This document shows, in pieces, positions 1 through 5,966 of a stretch of 7,898 bases of DNA (the stretch's first letter is position 1; every line of letters begins with the position of its first letter). Origin of the DNA: Methylomonas sp. (lineage in GTDB: Bacteria > Pseudomonadota > Gammaproteobacteria > Methylococcales > Methylomonadaceae). The position numbers and the translations under genes were made by a program. The stretch is from contig JALSLS010000415.1 in the NCBI GenBank assembly GCA_026988195.1, positions 1-7,898 on the forward strand, in the 5' to 3' direction. Below the pieces are notes generated by a model that did not search any database, was not told the origin of the DNA, and saw nothing but the letters and a program-made list of their open reading frames with translations.

Positions 1-146
1 CGCGGTCACGACTGCGGATTTCTAATCGCTGAGTTTTTGCCAATAGCTGCGTTGCTGAAACAGTTACGTAGCTTGCTATGTGCCTGTTTCAGCGCCTTGC
101 TATCGACAAAAATTAGCAGCTTATAAACTCCGCATCCGTGGCCGTG
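1..146. repeat. Long imperfect palindrome (repeat element, left end probably cut)
   Basis: The stretch folds back on itself around position 73.5. The core is a perfect 10-bp stem, GCTGAAACAG at 54-63 against CTGTTTCAGC at 84-93. The inner arm 66-72 pairs with 75-81 with one G-T wobble. Outer blocks also pair: TTTTTG 34-39 with CAAAAA 107-112, ATAGC 43-47 with GCTAT 99-103, TGCGGA 13-18 with TCCGCA 129-134, and 4-10 with 137-143 (one wobble). Such a long symmetrical non-coding block is typical of a dispersed palindromic repeat or a MITE. The window begins inside or at the edge of it, so its left end and any target duplication cannot be seen. An 81-codon open frame on the minus strand (6-251) crosses it and is most likely a by-product of the repeat. 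Confidence 0.7.
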
Positions 147-297
147 TGAAGTATAGCTGAAGATAATAGAGTTTAGGCCGTTGGCAATAAATAACCTACC
201 CCAGAATACGTAGATTTTTTGTTTCTGTTCAAACAATCTCAAGAGGCGCATAGCCAGTTACCTTAGAAATTTATGGTTATTTCGGAGTAAAAAATAG
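147..297. other. Non-coding stretch with no recognised feature
   Basis: I see no convincing coding frame, RNA gene or strong hairpin between the palindrome and the miniature element. The sequence is AT-rich. Together with 1-146 and 298-547 it forms the gene-free 547-base left flank of gnd. A degraded gene cannot be excluded without a database search. Confidence 0.4.
290..297. repeat. Left copy of 8-bp target duplication
   Basis: AAAAATAG directly abuts the left inverted repeat of the miniature element and is repeated exactly at its right end (391-398). The preceding base is also A, so the true duplication could be counted slightly differently on the left, but the right copy starts immediately after the element's last C. 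Confidence 0.75.
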
Positions 298-390
298 GTA
301 ACCGTTCACCTCCCCCTTTGAAAACGGGGGATTTGTCTAATAAAACCTCCTCAATCCCTCTTTTCCAAAGAGGGAGGACTGAACGGTTAC
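298..390. mobile_element. 93-bp miniature inverted-repeat element (MITE), IS66-like ends
   Basis: The element begins GTAACCGTTCA (298-308) and ends with its exact reverse complement TGAACGGTTAC (380-390). Pairing continues inward: CCTCCCCCTTT 309-319 matches the complement of AAAGAGGGAGG 367-377 with one mismatch. Two internal hairpins give a cloverleaf-like fold: CCCCC 312-316 with GGGGG 326-330, and a perfect 9-bp stem TCCCTCTTT 355-363 with AAAGAGGGA 367-375. The element is bracketed by the same 8 bases, AAAAATAG, at 290-297 and 391-398, which is the signature of a transposition target duplication. Ends starting 5'-GTAA with 8-bp duplications are known for the IS66 family, so I infer a non-autonomous derivative mobilised by an IS66-type transposase. 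There is no room for a gene inside. Confidence 0.8.
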
Positions 391-398
391 AAAAATAG
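391..398. repeat. Right copy of 8-bp target duplication
   Basis: AAAAATAG follows the right inverted repeat (ending at 390) and matches 290-297. Deleting one copy plus the element would restore a continuous pre-insertion sequence running from the A-rich stretch near 289 into TGGTTTATTG at 399. Confidence 0.75.
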
Positions 399-420
399 TG
401 GTTTATTGTGATAGCACCAT

Positions 421-454
421 AAATGCACTTTTATCTTACTCTTTTGGTGCATTT
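421..454. promoter_or_regulatory. Inverted repeat upstream of gnd, possible operator
   Basis: AAATGCAC (421-428) and GTGCATTT (447-454) are perfect 8-bp inverted copies with an 18-base AT-rich spacer, about 50 bases upstream of the proposed gnd -10 box. The layout could suit a dimeric or DNA-looping regulator, but no known operator consensus is recognised. A stem with an 18-base loop is also possible. Confidence 0.3.
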
Positions 455-483
455 AACGAGTTGCTTGAAATAATGACTAAAAT

Positions 484-513
484 GAGGCTTTGCTGTATTT
501 TGCATGGTAAAAT
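484..513 (+). promoter_or_regulatory. Candidate gnd-zwf-pgl promoter (extended -10)
   Basis: TGGTAAAAT at 505-513 reads as an extended -10 element: a TG dinucleotide one base before TAAAAT, five of six matches to TATAAT. No good -35 hexamer lies at the usual distance, which is tolerated when an extended -10 is present. Initiation would fall near 520, giving a leader of roughly 28 bases containing the ribosome-binding site at 537-543. A weaker alternative is TTGCAT 500-505 with TTAAAT 523-528. Confidence 0.35.
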
Positions 514-547
514 TAGGTTTTTTTAAATCATCAATCAAGAGAGCAAA

Positions 548-1993
548 ATGAAAGCAAATATTGGATTAATCGGTCTTGCTGTAATGGGGCAAAATCTGGT
601 CCTTAATATGAACGACAACGGCTATAAAGTTGCTGTTTTTAATCGTACCACTAGCAAAGTTGATGACTTCCTTGAAGGGCCAGCTAAAGGCACCGAAGTT
701 GTTGGTACGCATTCTCTTGAAGAACTGGTTGAAAGCTTAGAAGCACCTCGTAAAGTAATGCTAATGGTTAAGGCAGGTGAGGTTGTTGACCTTTGGATTG
801 AAAAACTTATTCCTCTGCTATCAGAAGGCGATATTATCATTGATGGCGGTAATTCACTTTATACAGATTCAAATCGTCGTACAGATTACTTAACAGAGAA
901 GGGTTTGTTATTTATTGGTACAGGTGTTTCTGGTGGGGAAGAAGGCGCAAGACACGGACCTTCAATTATGCCTGGTGGAAACAAAGACGCATGGGAAGCG
1001 GTAAAGCCTATTTTCCAAGCAATAAGTGCTAAAGTTGACGGTGCTCCTTGTTGTGAATGGGTCGGCGATAACGGCGGTGGTCACTATGTCAAAATGGTGC
1101 ATAACGGTATCGAATATGGCGATATGCAGCTTATTTGTGAAGCTTATCAGCTTTTACGTGAAGGTTTAGGCTTATCTGTTGACGAGATTCAAGCTATTTT
1201 TGCTAAATGGAACACAGGTGTACTAGACTCATACTTAGTTGAAATTACGACTAATATCTTGGCTTACAAAGATGAAAATGGCGAGCCCTTAGTGGATTCT
1301 ATTTTAGATACTGCGGGACAAAAAGGTACCGGTAAGTGGACTGGGATTAATGCCTTAGACATGGGAATCCCTTTAACATTAATTGCTGAATCAGTATTTG
1401 CCCGTTGTTTATCTGCACAAAAAGATCAACGTGTTAAAGCGGCAGTAGCGTTACCAAAAAACCCGGCAACATTTACGGGTGATAAAGAAGAAATGATTCA
1501 AGCGATTCATGATGCTTTATATGCTTCTAAAATTATTTCTTACGCACAAGGGTTCCAACTGATGCGTGAAGCCGCTAAAGAATATGATTGGACGCTAAAC
1601 TATGGTGATATCGCTCTAATGTGGCGTGGTGGTTGTATTATCCGTAGTCAATTCTTAAGTGACATCAAAAAAGCTTACGAGAAAAACCCAGAGTTAGATA
1701 GCTTATTATTAGCTGATTTCTTTTCAAATGCGATGACTAAAGCTGATGCAGGCTGGCGTAAAGCAGTAATATTGGGGATTGAGTTAAATGTCCCTACCCC
1801 AACATTCTCTTCAGCACTTGCTTATTTTGACGGTTATCGTACCGCACGTTTACCTGCCAACTTATTACAAGCACAACGTGATTACTTCGGTGCTCATACC
1901 TATGAGCGTACTGATAAGCCTCGTGGTGAATTCTTCCATACTGATTGGACTGGGCATGGTGGAAATATTTCATCGTCAACTTACAACGTATAA
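548..1993 (+). CDS. gnd: 6-phosphogluconate dehydrogenase, decarboxylating
   Basis: This enzyme oxidatively decarboxylates 6-phosphogluconate to ribulose-5-phosphate and CO2, making NADPH in the cytosol (oxidative pentose phosphate pathway). The 481-residue product has the N-terminal Rossmann fingerprint GLIGLAVMGQN (6-16) followed by N32-R33-T34, the arrangement that favours NADP over NAD. The substrate loop VSGGEEGARHGPSIMPGG spans 127-144. The catalytic block GGGHYVKMVHNGIEYGD (176-192) supplies K182, H185, N186 and E189. GQKGTGKWT lies at 257-265, R286 is in the second half, and a C-terminal tail contains H450, R454 and FFHTDWTGHGG. It is of the long, dimeric GndA type, slightly longer than the 468-residue E. 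coli enzyme. The start is supported by AAGAGAG at 537-543, four bases before ATG. It is the first gene of a three-gene operon. No key residue appears missing. Confidence 0.97.
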   Translation: MKANIGLIGLAVMGQNLVLNMNDNGYKVAVFNRTTSKVDDFLEGPAKGTEVVGTHSLEELVESLEAPRKVMLMVKAGEVVDLWIEKLIPLLSEGDIIIDGGNSLYTDSNRRTDYLTEKGLLFIGTGVSGGEEGARHGPSIMPGGNKDAWEAVKPIFQAISAKVDGAPCCEWVGDNGGGHYVKMVHNGIEYGDMQLICEAYQLLREGLGLSVDEIQAIFAKWNTGVLDSYLVEITTNILAYKDENGEPLVDSILDTAGQKGTGKWTGINALDMGIPLTLIAESVFARCLSAQKDQRVKAAVALPKNPATFTGDKEEMIQAIHDALYASKIISYAQGFQLMREAAKEYDWTLNYGDIALMWRGGCIIRSQFLSDIKKAYEKNPELDSLLLADFFSNAMTKADAGWRKAVILGIELNVPTPTFSSALAYFDGYRTARLPANLLQAQRDYFGAHTYERTDKPRGEFFHTDWTGHGGNISSSTYNV

Positions 1994-2002
1994 GGTAGTT
2001 TA

Positions 2003-3487
2003 ATGAAAGCAGAAGCTTGTACTTATGTGATTTATGGCGCGACAGGCAATTTGTCGCGCATTAAATTAATGCCCGCTTTGTATCATTTAGATGTTGAGGG
2101 ATTATTGCCTGAAGGGACTAAAATTGTTGCCCTAGGTCGTAGAGACTGGGATCAGCAAAAATGGCAGTCTGAAGTTCGTGACATGATAGACGCTAAAGCG
2201 CGTGACGGAATAGATGAAAGCATCTTTAAACGTTTTTGTGACCGTATGTACTATCATAAGGGCGATATTAAGGATGCGAAAAGCTATGAGGTATTAGCCT
2301 CAACCATTAACGCTGTTGATTTCCCACAGAATAAAGCTTTTTATTTGTCAGTGAGCCCCTCTGATTTTGGTTGCATTGTTGAGCTATTAAGTAATGCAGG
2401 GCTACTAAACGAAGAATCAGGCTGGAGCCGAGTTGTTATTGAAAAACCTTTTGGTTATGATTTGCAAAGTGCGCAGTCCCTGCAGCGTTGCATAGGAAAA
2501 TTCCTAAGAGAAGATCAAATCTATCGAATTGATCATTATTTAGGTAAAGGCACAGTGCAAAACTTATTAGTTTTCCGTTTTGCAAATACTATGCTGGAAC
2601 CCCTTTGGAACCGTAACTATATTGATCACATCCAAATTACTCACTCAGAAGAGCTAGGTATTGGTTCAAGAGCACAATATTATGATACTTCGGGAGCTAC
2701 CCGGGATATGTTGCAAAGTCATTTATTGCAATTAATGACCTTAGTGACGATGGAGCCACCAGCTTCAATGGAAGCTGAAGCGCTACGTGATGAGAAAGTT
2801 AAGGTGCTAAAGTCAGTTCGCCCCATTCCTAAATCAGCTGTAAATGCCCATGCTTTTCGTGCACAATATTCTAGCGGTAATATAAAGGGTGAAAAAGTAA
2901 ATGGTTATTTACAGGAAGAAAATGTGCCTGCAGAAAGTGTGACTGAAACTTATGCTGCATTAAAATTGTATATAGATAACTGGCGCTGGAAAGATGTGCC
3001 GATTTATTTACGTACGGGTAAACGGATGGCACAAGCTCAATCAACCATTTCTATTTGTTTTAAAGAACCTCCGTTACAATTTTTCAGAGACACCCAAGTC
3101 AAGTGTACGAGTCCAAACTGGTTATTGCTGGGGATCCAACCTGAAGAATGTATCCGTATGGAAATGACGGTAAAAGAACCTGGTTTAGCAATGAGTACAC
3201 GGCTCACTAGCCTAGATGCGAGTTACCGAAAAGATGATGAGCAGCATACGGATGCTTATGAAGATTTATTGCTTGATGTGATTGAAGGTGACCGTTCTTT
3301 ATTCTTACGTGCGGATGAAGTGGAGTGTGCCTGGAAAATTGTTGATCCTATTTTACAAAAGTGGTCTGAAGAGCGTGATTATATTGCAACTTACCCTGCT
3401 GGCTCATGGGGGCCAGAAGAGTGTAGGCGCCTTTTTGATAAAGAAAAGCAACATTGGCGTCATACATTAACTCCGGAGTGTAAGTAA
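2003..3487 (+). CDS. zwf: Glucose-6-phosphate 1-dehydrogenase
   Basis: The enzyme oxidises glucose-6-phosphate to 6-phosphogluconolactone with NAD(P)+, the entry step of the oxidative pentose phosphate pathway. The 494-residue length is normal (about 490 in E. coli). The N-terminal coenzyme fingerprint is GATGNLSR (12-19), where many relatives have GDLA or GDLS. EKPFG lies at 147-151. The active-site segment RIDHYLGKGTVQN (175-187) carries D177, H178 and K182, and the proposed catalytic base is H240 in RDMLQSH. The usual RIDHYLGKE has glycine instead of glutamate at 183, and the usual QNH reads QSH; both look like subfamily variation, since the catalytic residues are kept. YLRTGKRM (335-342) is the conserved C-domain motif. 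The gene starts nine bases after gnd, and its AAGG ribosome-binding site (1992-1995) overlaps the gnd stop codon, implying translational linkage. Confidence 0.97.
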   Translation: MKAEACTYVIYGATGNLSRIKLMPALYHLDVEGLLPEGTKIVALGRRDWDQQKWQSEVRDMIDAKARDGIDESIFKRFCDRMYYHKGDIKDAKSYEVLASTINAVDFPQNKAFYLSVSPSDFGCIVELLSNAGLLNEESGWSRVVIEKPFGYDLQSAQSLQRCIGKFLREDQIYRIDHYLGKGTVQNLLVFRFANTMLEPLWNRNYIDHIQITHSEELGIGSRAQYYDTSGATRDMLQSHLLQLMTLVTMEPPASMEAEALRDEKVKVLKSVRPIPKSAVNAHAFRAQYSSGNIKGEKVNGYLQEENVPAESVTETYAALKLYIDNWRWKDVPIYLRTGKRMAQAQSTISICFKEPPLQFFRDTQVKCTSPNWLLLGIQPEECIRMEMTVKEPGLAMSTRLTSLDASYRKDDEQHTDAYEDLLLDVIEGDRSLFLRADEVECAWKIVDPILQKWSEERDYIATYPAGSWGPEECRRLFDKEKQHWRHTLTPECK

Positions 3488-3489
3488 TT

Positions 3490-4170
3490 ATGCAAACAAT
3501 AAACCAATGGCATCAATTTGATACGGCTACTGAAGTTGCAGGTGAAGTGCTTCAGCAAATTTTAAAAAGTGCTGAAACTGCAATTGCTGAAAGAGGCTGT
3601 TTTAAACTTGTTTTAGCCGGTGGCAGTACCCCAGAAAAGATCTATCAACAATTGGTCAATGCCAACACTGATTGGTCAAAGTGGATGATTTATTACGGTG
3701 ATGAGCGCTGTTTACCCGCTGATAATAAAGACCGAAATAGTACCATGGCTACCAATGCTTTTTTGTCTAAAGTCGCTATTCCTGCTGAAAATATTTTTAC
3801 CATGCCTACTGAATTAGGTGCAGTAGAAGCTGCAGCCAAATATCGTGAAGCAATTGCTGATGTGGGTCAATTTGATTTGGTTCTATTAGGTATGGGAGAA
3901 GATGGGCATACAGCGAGTTTATTTCCTGGCCATGTAAATGACCAGAATGAAACAGTGCATGAAGTCTATCATTCACCAAAACCGCCTTCAGATAGAATCT
4001 CTTTAAGCGCAAAAACTTTAGCTAATACAAGGCAATGTTTTTTTATTGTTACGGGAGCTTCAAAAGTTGACCCTGTTAAGCAATGGAAGCAAGGGGCTGA
4101 TTTGCCTGTTGCATCTATCGCACCTTCTGCAGGGGTCGATATCTATATTGATCACGCGGCTATCAATTAG
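3490..4170 (+). CDS. pgl: 6-phosphogluconolactonase (DevB type)
   Basis: The enzyme hydrolyses 6-phosphogluconolactone, the product of Zwf, to 6-phosphogluconate, the substrate of Gnd, so the operon forms a complete chain. The 226-residue protein belongs to the glucosamine-6-phosphate isomerase/6-phosphogluconolactonase fold. Motifs seen are LAGGSTP (42-48, phosphate-binding loop), GDERCLP (70-76), LLGMGEDGHTASLFPG (132-147, containing active-site H140) and DRISL (168-172). The length fits the DevB-type bacterial enzyme rather than the longer YbhE/beta-propeller type used by E. coli. The ATG lies two bases after the zwf stop; GGAG at 3475-3478, inside the end of zwf, is the likely ribosome-binding site, at a slightly long 11 bases. 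It is the last gene of the operon, followed by hairpins. Confidence 0.95.
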   Translation: MQTINQWHQFDTATEVAGEVLQQILKSAETAIAERGCFKLVLAGGSTPEKIYQQLVNANTDWSKWMIYYGDERCLPADNKDRNSTMATNAFLSKVAIPAENIFTMPTELGAVEAAAKYREAIADVGQFDLVLLGMGEDGHTASLFPGHVNDQNETVHEVYHSPKPPSDRISLSAKTLANTRQCFFIVTGASKVDPVKQWKQGADLPVASIAPSAGVDIYIDHAAIN

Positions 4171-4172
4171 GG

Positions 4173-4193
4173 CTGTTTTTTACAAAAAAGCAG
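4173..4193 (+). terminator. AT-rich hairpin directly after pgl
   Basis: CTG-TTTTTT (4173-4181) can pair with AAAAAA-CAG (4184-4193, with G4190 bulged), and the 3' arm is followed by TTTTAT. It starts two bases after the pgl stop codon. It could be a weak intrinsic terminator, but the stem is almost all A-T with a minimal loop. Confidence 0.3.
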
Positions 4194-4197
4194 TTTT

Positions 4198-4223
4198 ATA
4201 TAGCGGGCTGAAGTCCGCTATAT
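4198..4223 (+). terminator. Strong hairpin downstream of pgl
   Basis: ATATAGCGGGC (4198-4208) pairs with GTCCGCTATAT (4213-4223) around a TGAA loop, an 11-bp stem with one G-T wobble. It stands 28 bases after the pgl stop and probably ends or stabilises the operon transcript. The following bases are CT-rich rather than a run of T, so classic intrinsic termination is uncertain; it may be a small dispersed palindrome or an mRNA-stabilising structure. Confidence 0.5.
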
Positions 4224-4349
4224 TCCTCCCTCTCTTCTTAATTCGTAACGACTCCCCATAGCTTGAGCTCTAAAGCCCTCCCCCTCATTCCAATCTAGGA
4301 GTTAAGGGCGACAGGTGCTTTAATTTCAGTTCCCTAAGCCGGTACTTAT

Positions 4350-4378
4350 TTCAAAAAAGCCTCGCTTTAAGCTGTAAT
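4350..4378 (+). promoter_or_regulatory. Candidate promoter for the NfeD-SPFH pair
   Basis: TTCAAA (4350-4355; four of six matches to TTGACA) and TGTAAT (4373-4378; five of six to TATAAT) are spaced by 17 bases. Transcription would begin near 4385, about 38 bases before the ATG at 4423. GATAAT at 4384-4389 is another -10-like box, but without a partner. TCGCTT (4362-4367) and AAGCGA (4380-4385) form a 6-bp inverted repeat across the -10 region. Confidence 0.35.
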
Positions 4379-4422
4379 TAAGCGATAATCCCTTATCAAG
4401 GTTTATTCTTTAGGTATAGCAA

Positions 4423-4890
4423 ATGATAGATGGCTTAAACATCAGTATAGAATATTGGCATTGGATTATCTTTGGCTTACTACTTTCATTGAGTGAAATT
4501 TTTATACTCAGTTTTGTTCTATTGTGGTTTGGCCTGAGTGCGATAGCTGTAGGGCTGCTATTAGCTGTGATTGAATTATCAATTACTGCTCAAATTATAT
4601 TATGGATTTTATTCTCTGTATTTAACTTGTTCGCTTGGTTTAAATGGGTTTCTCCACGCTTAAAAAATAAAACCTTATCAGGCATGGCACGTGAAAAAAT
4701 GCTGGGACAGGTCGGGTCAGTCATTGAATTTAACGTCGCCCATGAAGGAAGAGGTACATTACGTTTTCCAGCCCCTATTCTGGGTGCAGATGAATGGCAA
4801 TTTATCTGTGAAGAAAAGTTAGATGTAGGCACTCGTGTTATCGTAAAAGAATTTTCAGGTAATTCACTGATCGTCACTAGGTTAAATTAA
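4423..4890 (+). CDS. Short NfeD-family membrane protein (YbbJ-like)
   Basis: This 155-residue inner-membrane protein belongs by architecture to the short NfeD (NfeD1b/YbbJ) group. Three hydrophobic segments occupy about residues 12-30, 31-50 and 53-73. A soluble C-terminal half follows, with the NfeD beta-barrel (OB-fold) pattern: GQVGSV at 95-100, then GTLRFPAPILGADEW at 111-125 and VGTRVIVKEFSGNSLIV near the end. It lacks the N-terminal serine-protease domain of long NfeD proteins. Family members are encoded beside SPFH proteins and are thought to help assemble or modulate them at the membrane, and the next gene here, 18 bases on, is an SPFH protein. The ribosome-binding site is weak (TTAGG at 4410-4414, eight bases before ATG). 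The exact molecular function is not known from sequence. Confidence 0.88.
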   Translation: MIDGLNISIEYWHWIIFGLLLSLSEIFILSFVLLWFGLSAIAVGLLLAVIELSITAQIILWILFSVFNLFAWFKWVSPRLKNKTLSGMAREKMLGQVGSVIEFNVAHEGRGTLRFPAPILGADEWQFICEEKLDVGTRVIVKEFSGNSLIVTRLN

Positions 4891-4908
4891 TTATATAAGG
4901 GGTTAGAG

Positions 4909-5757
4909 GTGGAAGGTTTATCTATTGTTGTCGTTTTAATGATTGTACTGGTTGTTACAGTCTTTAAAGGCGTTAGAATTGTTCCGCAGGGATACAAACA
5001 CATTGTGCAACGGCTAGGGAAGTATCATTGCACATTAACGCCAGGGTTAAATTATATTATCCCCTATGTTGATTCTGTTGCAGACAGGTTAACAACCAAA
5101 GATATTGTATTAGATATTGCTAGCCAGGAAGTGATTACGCGTGACAACGCTGTTATTGTTGCTAATGCTATAGCCTATATTAATATTATTTCACCAGAAA
5201 AAGCTGTTTATGGGGTTGAAGACTTTGTTATGGCCATTGAAAAGCTGATTCAAACCTCTCTGAGGTCCATTATTGGTGAGATGAGTTTGGATGATGTGCT
5301 TTCCTCTAGAGAGCATATTAAAACTAAATTAAAAAACAGTATTTCTGATGATATTGCTGATTGGGGCATTACTCTAAAAACAGTTGAGATCCAAGACATT
5401 AATCCATCCGATACCATGCAAGCGTCAATGGAAGAGCAAGGGGCTGCTGAGCGTGAACGAAGAGCTGCTGTTACCCGAGCCGAAGGTCTTAAGCAAGCCG
5501 CAGTACTTGAAGCAGAAGGTCGATTAGAAGCATCGCGCCGTGATGCTGAAGCGAAAATCCTACTGGCTGAAGCTAATAGTAAAGCAATTGAAAGTATCTC
5601 GTCAGCAATAAAAGACAAAGAATTACCTGCAACATTTTTATTGGGTGAGAAATACATAGAGGCAATGCGACAACTTGCTGAATCAGGTAATGCTAAAACA
5701 GTAGTACTCCCATCAGATCTTCTACAAGCTGTTAGAGGTATATTAGGTAAAGGTTAA
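4909..5757 (+). CDS. SPFH/band-7 membrane protein, QmcA/paraslipin-like
   Basis: This is a membrane-anchored SPFH protein of 282 residues, related to E. coli QmcA. Such proteins oligomerise into large membrane rings or microdomains and often affect membrane protein quality control. An N-terminal hydrophobic anchor (about 3-19) leads into the SPFH domain (about 21-185), with IVPQGYKHIVQRLGKY (24-39), SQEVITRDNAVI (72-83) and LRSIIGEMSLDDVLSSRE (118-135). The typical VEIQDINP (159-166) precedes an Ala/Glu-rich charged coiled coil from about 173 to 232, and a conserved C-terminal LPATFLLGEKYIEAM (239-253) follows. It is slightly shorter than E. coli QmcA (about 305). I chose the GTG start because AAGGGG (4897-4902) lies six bases before it and it includes the whole anchor. 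It is probably co-transcribed with the NfeD gene and is its likely partner. Confidence 0.92.
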   Translation: MEGLSIVVVLMIVLVVTVFKGVRIVPQGYKHIVQRLGKYHCTLTPGLNYIIPYVDSVADRLTTKDIVLDIASQEVITRDNAVIVANAIAYINIISPEKAVYGVEDFVMAIEKLIQTSLRSIIGEMSLDDVLSSREHIKTKLKNSISDDIADWGITLKTVEIQDINPSDTMQASMEEQGAAERERRAAVTRAEGLKQAAVLEAEGRLEASRRDAEAKILLAEANSKAIESISSAIKDKELPATFLLGEKYIEAMRQLAESGNAKTVVLPSDLLQAVRGILGKG

Positions 5758-5835
5758 GGAAAGTCTAAAAATGATATTGCCCAAGCCTGACAACTTGTCT
5801 TTTGGTCCCATACTTTCGGGCATTATTAAACCCTC

Positions 5836-5852
5836 GAACCTAAAGGTTCTTT
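5836..5852 (+). terminator. Small hairpin downstream of SPFH gene
   Basis: GAACC (5836-5840) and GGTTC (5845-5849) form a 5-bp stem around TAAA, followed by TTTAA. It lies about 80 bases after the SPFH stop codon. The short stem and short T run make this a weak terminator candidate. Confidence 0.35.
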
Positions 5853-5898
5853 AACGCGTGGCTTGTTAATAATTATATAATTTTATTTCATACTGCTA

Positions 5899-5927
5899 TT
5901 GCAAATAGACTGCTAACTCTTAATAAT
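5899..5927 (+). promoter_or_regulatory. Candidate promoter of the 90-residue membrane protein
   Basis: TTGCAA (5899-5904; four of six to TTGACA) and AATAAT (5922-5927; five of six to TATAAT) are 17 bases apart, placing initiation near 5934 and leaving a leader of about 33 bases. The -35 box lies in a small palindrome, CTATT 5896-5900 with AATAG 5904-5908. ACTGCTA occurs twice as a direct repeat at 5892-5898 and 5909-5915, starts 17 bases apart, so a regulator could bind here. Confidence 0.45.
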
Positions 5928-5966
5928 AGTCAGTATTGTTAAATGTTGTGTATGAAGGAAAAATTT

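Noticed and set aside
6..251. 81-codon open frame on the minus strand
   Set aside because: Half of it lies in the long palindrome; composition looks like translated repeat and no domain is recognisable.
298..390. Hairpin block as an intrinsic terminator of an upstream gene
   Set aside because: Terminal inverted repeats and the flanking 8-bp duplication explain it better as an inserted miniature element; no gene lies directly upstream.
298..390. CRISPR-like repeat
   Set aside because: The repeated arms occur once each in inverted orientation, with no direct repeat-spacer periodicity and no cas genes.
622..840. 72-codon minus-strand frame in gnd
   Set aside because: Serine/threonine/arginine-rich antisense translation of a conserved Rossmann domain; no upstream signals.
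1788..2003. 71-codon + frame and 61-codon minus frame over the end of gnd
   Set aside because: Both are out-of-frame shadows of the clearly coding gnd C-terminus.
2003..3487. zwf as an inactive paralog because of RIDHYLGKG and GATGNLSR
   Set aside because: D177, H178, K182 and H240 and the C-domain motifs are all intact and the gene sits between its pathway partners.
4046..4261. 71-codon + frame spanning the pgl end and the downstream hairpins
   Set aside because: Overlaps pgl in another frame and reads through the hairpins; no start signal.
4590..4877. 95-codon minus-strand frame under the NfeD gene
   Set aside because: Antisense of the NfeD C-terminal domain, with no promoter or ribosome-binding support.
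5250..5657. 135-codon minus-strand frame under the SPFH gene
   Set aside because: Its Ala/Ser/Arg-rich sequence is the antisense of the SPFH coiled coil, which is plainly coding in the + direction.
5943..5966. Upstream start for the small membrane protein
   Set aside because: The ATG at 5943 has no ribosome-binding site, while the ATG at 5967 has AAGGAA at ideal distance.
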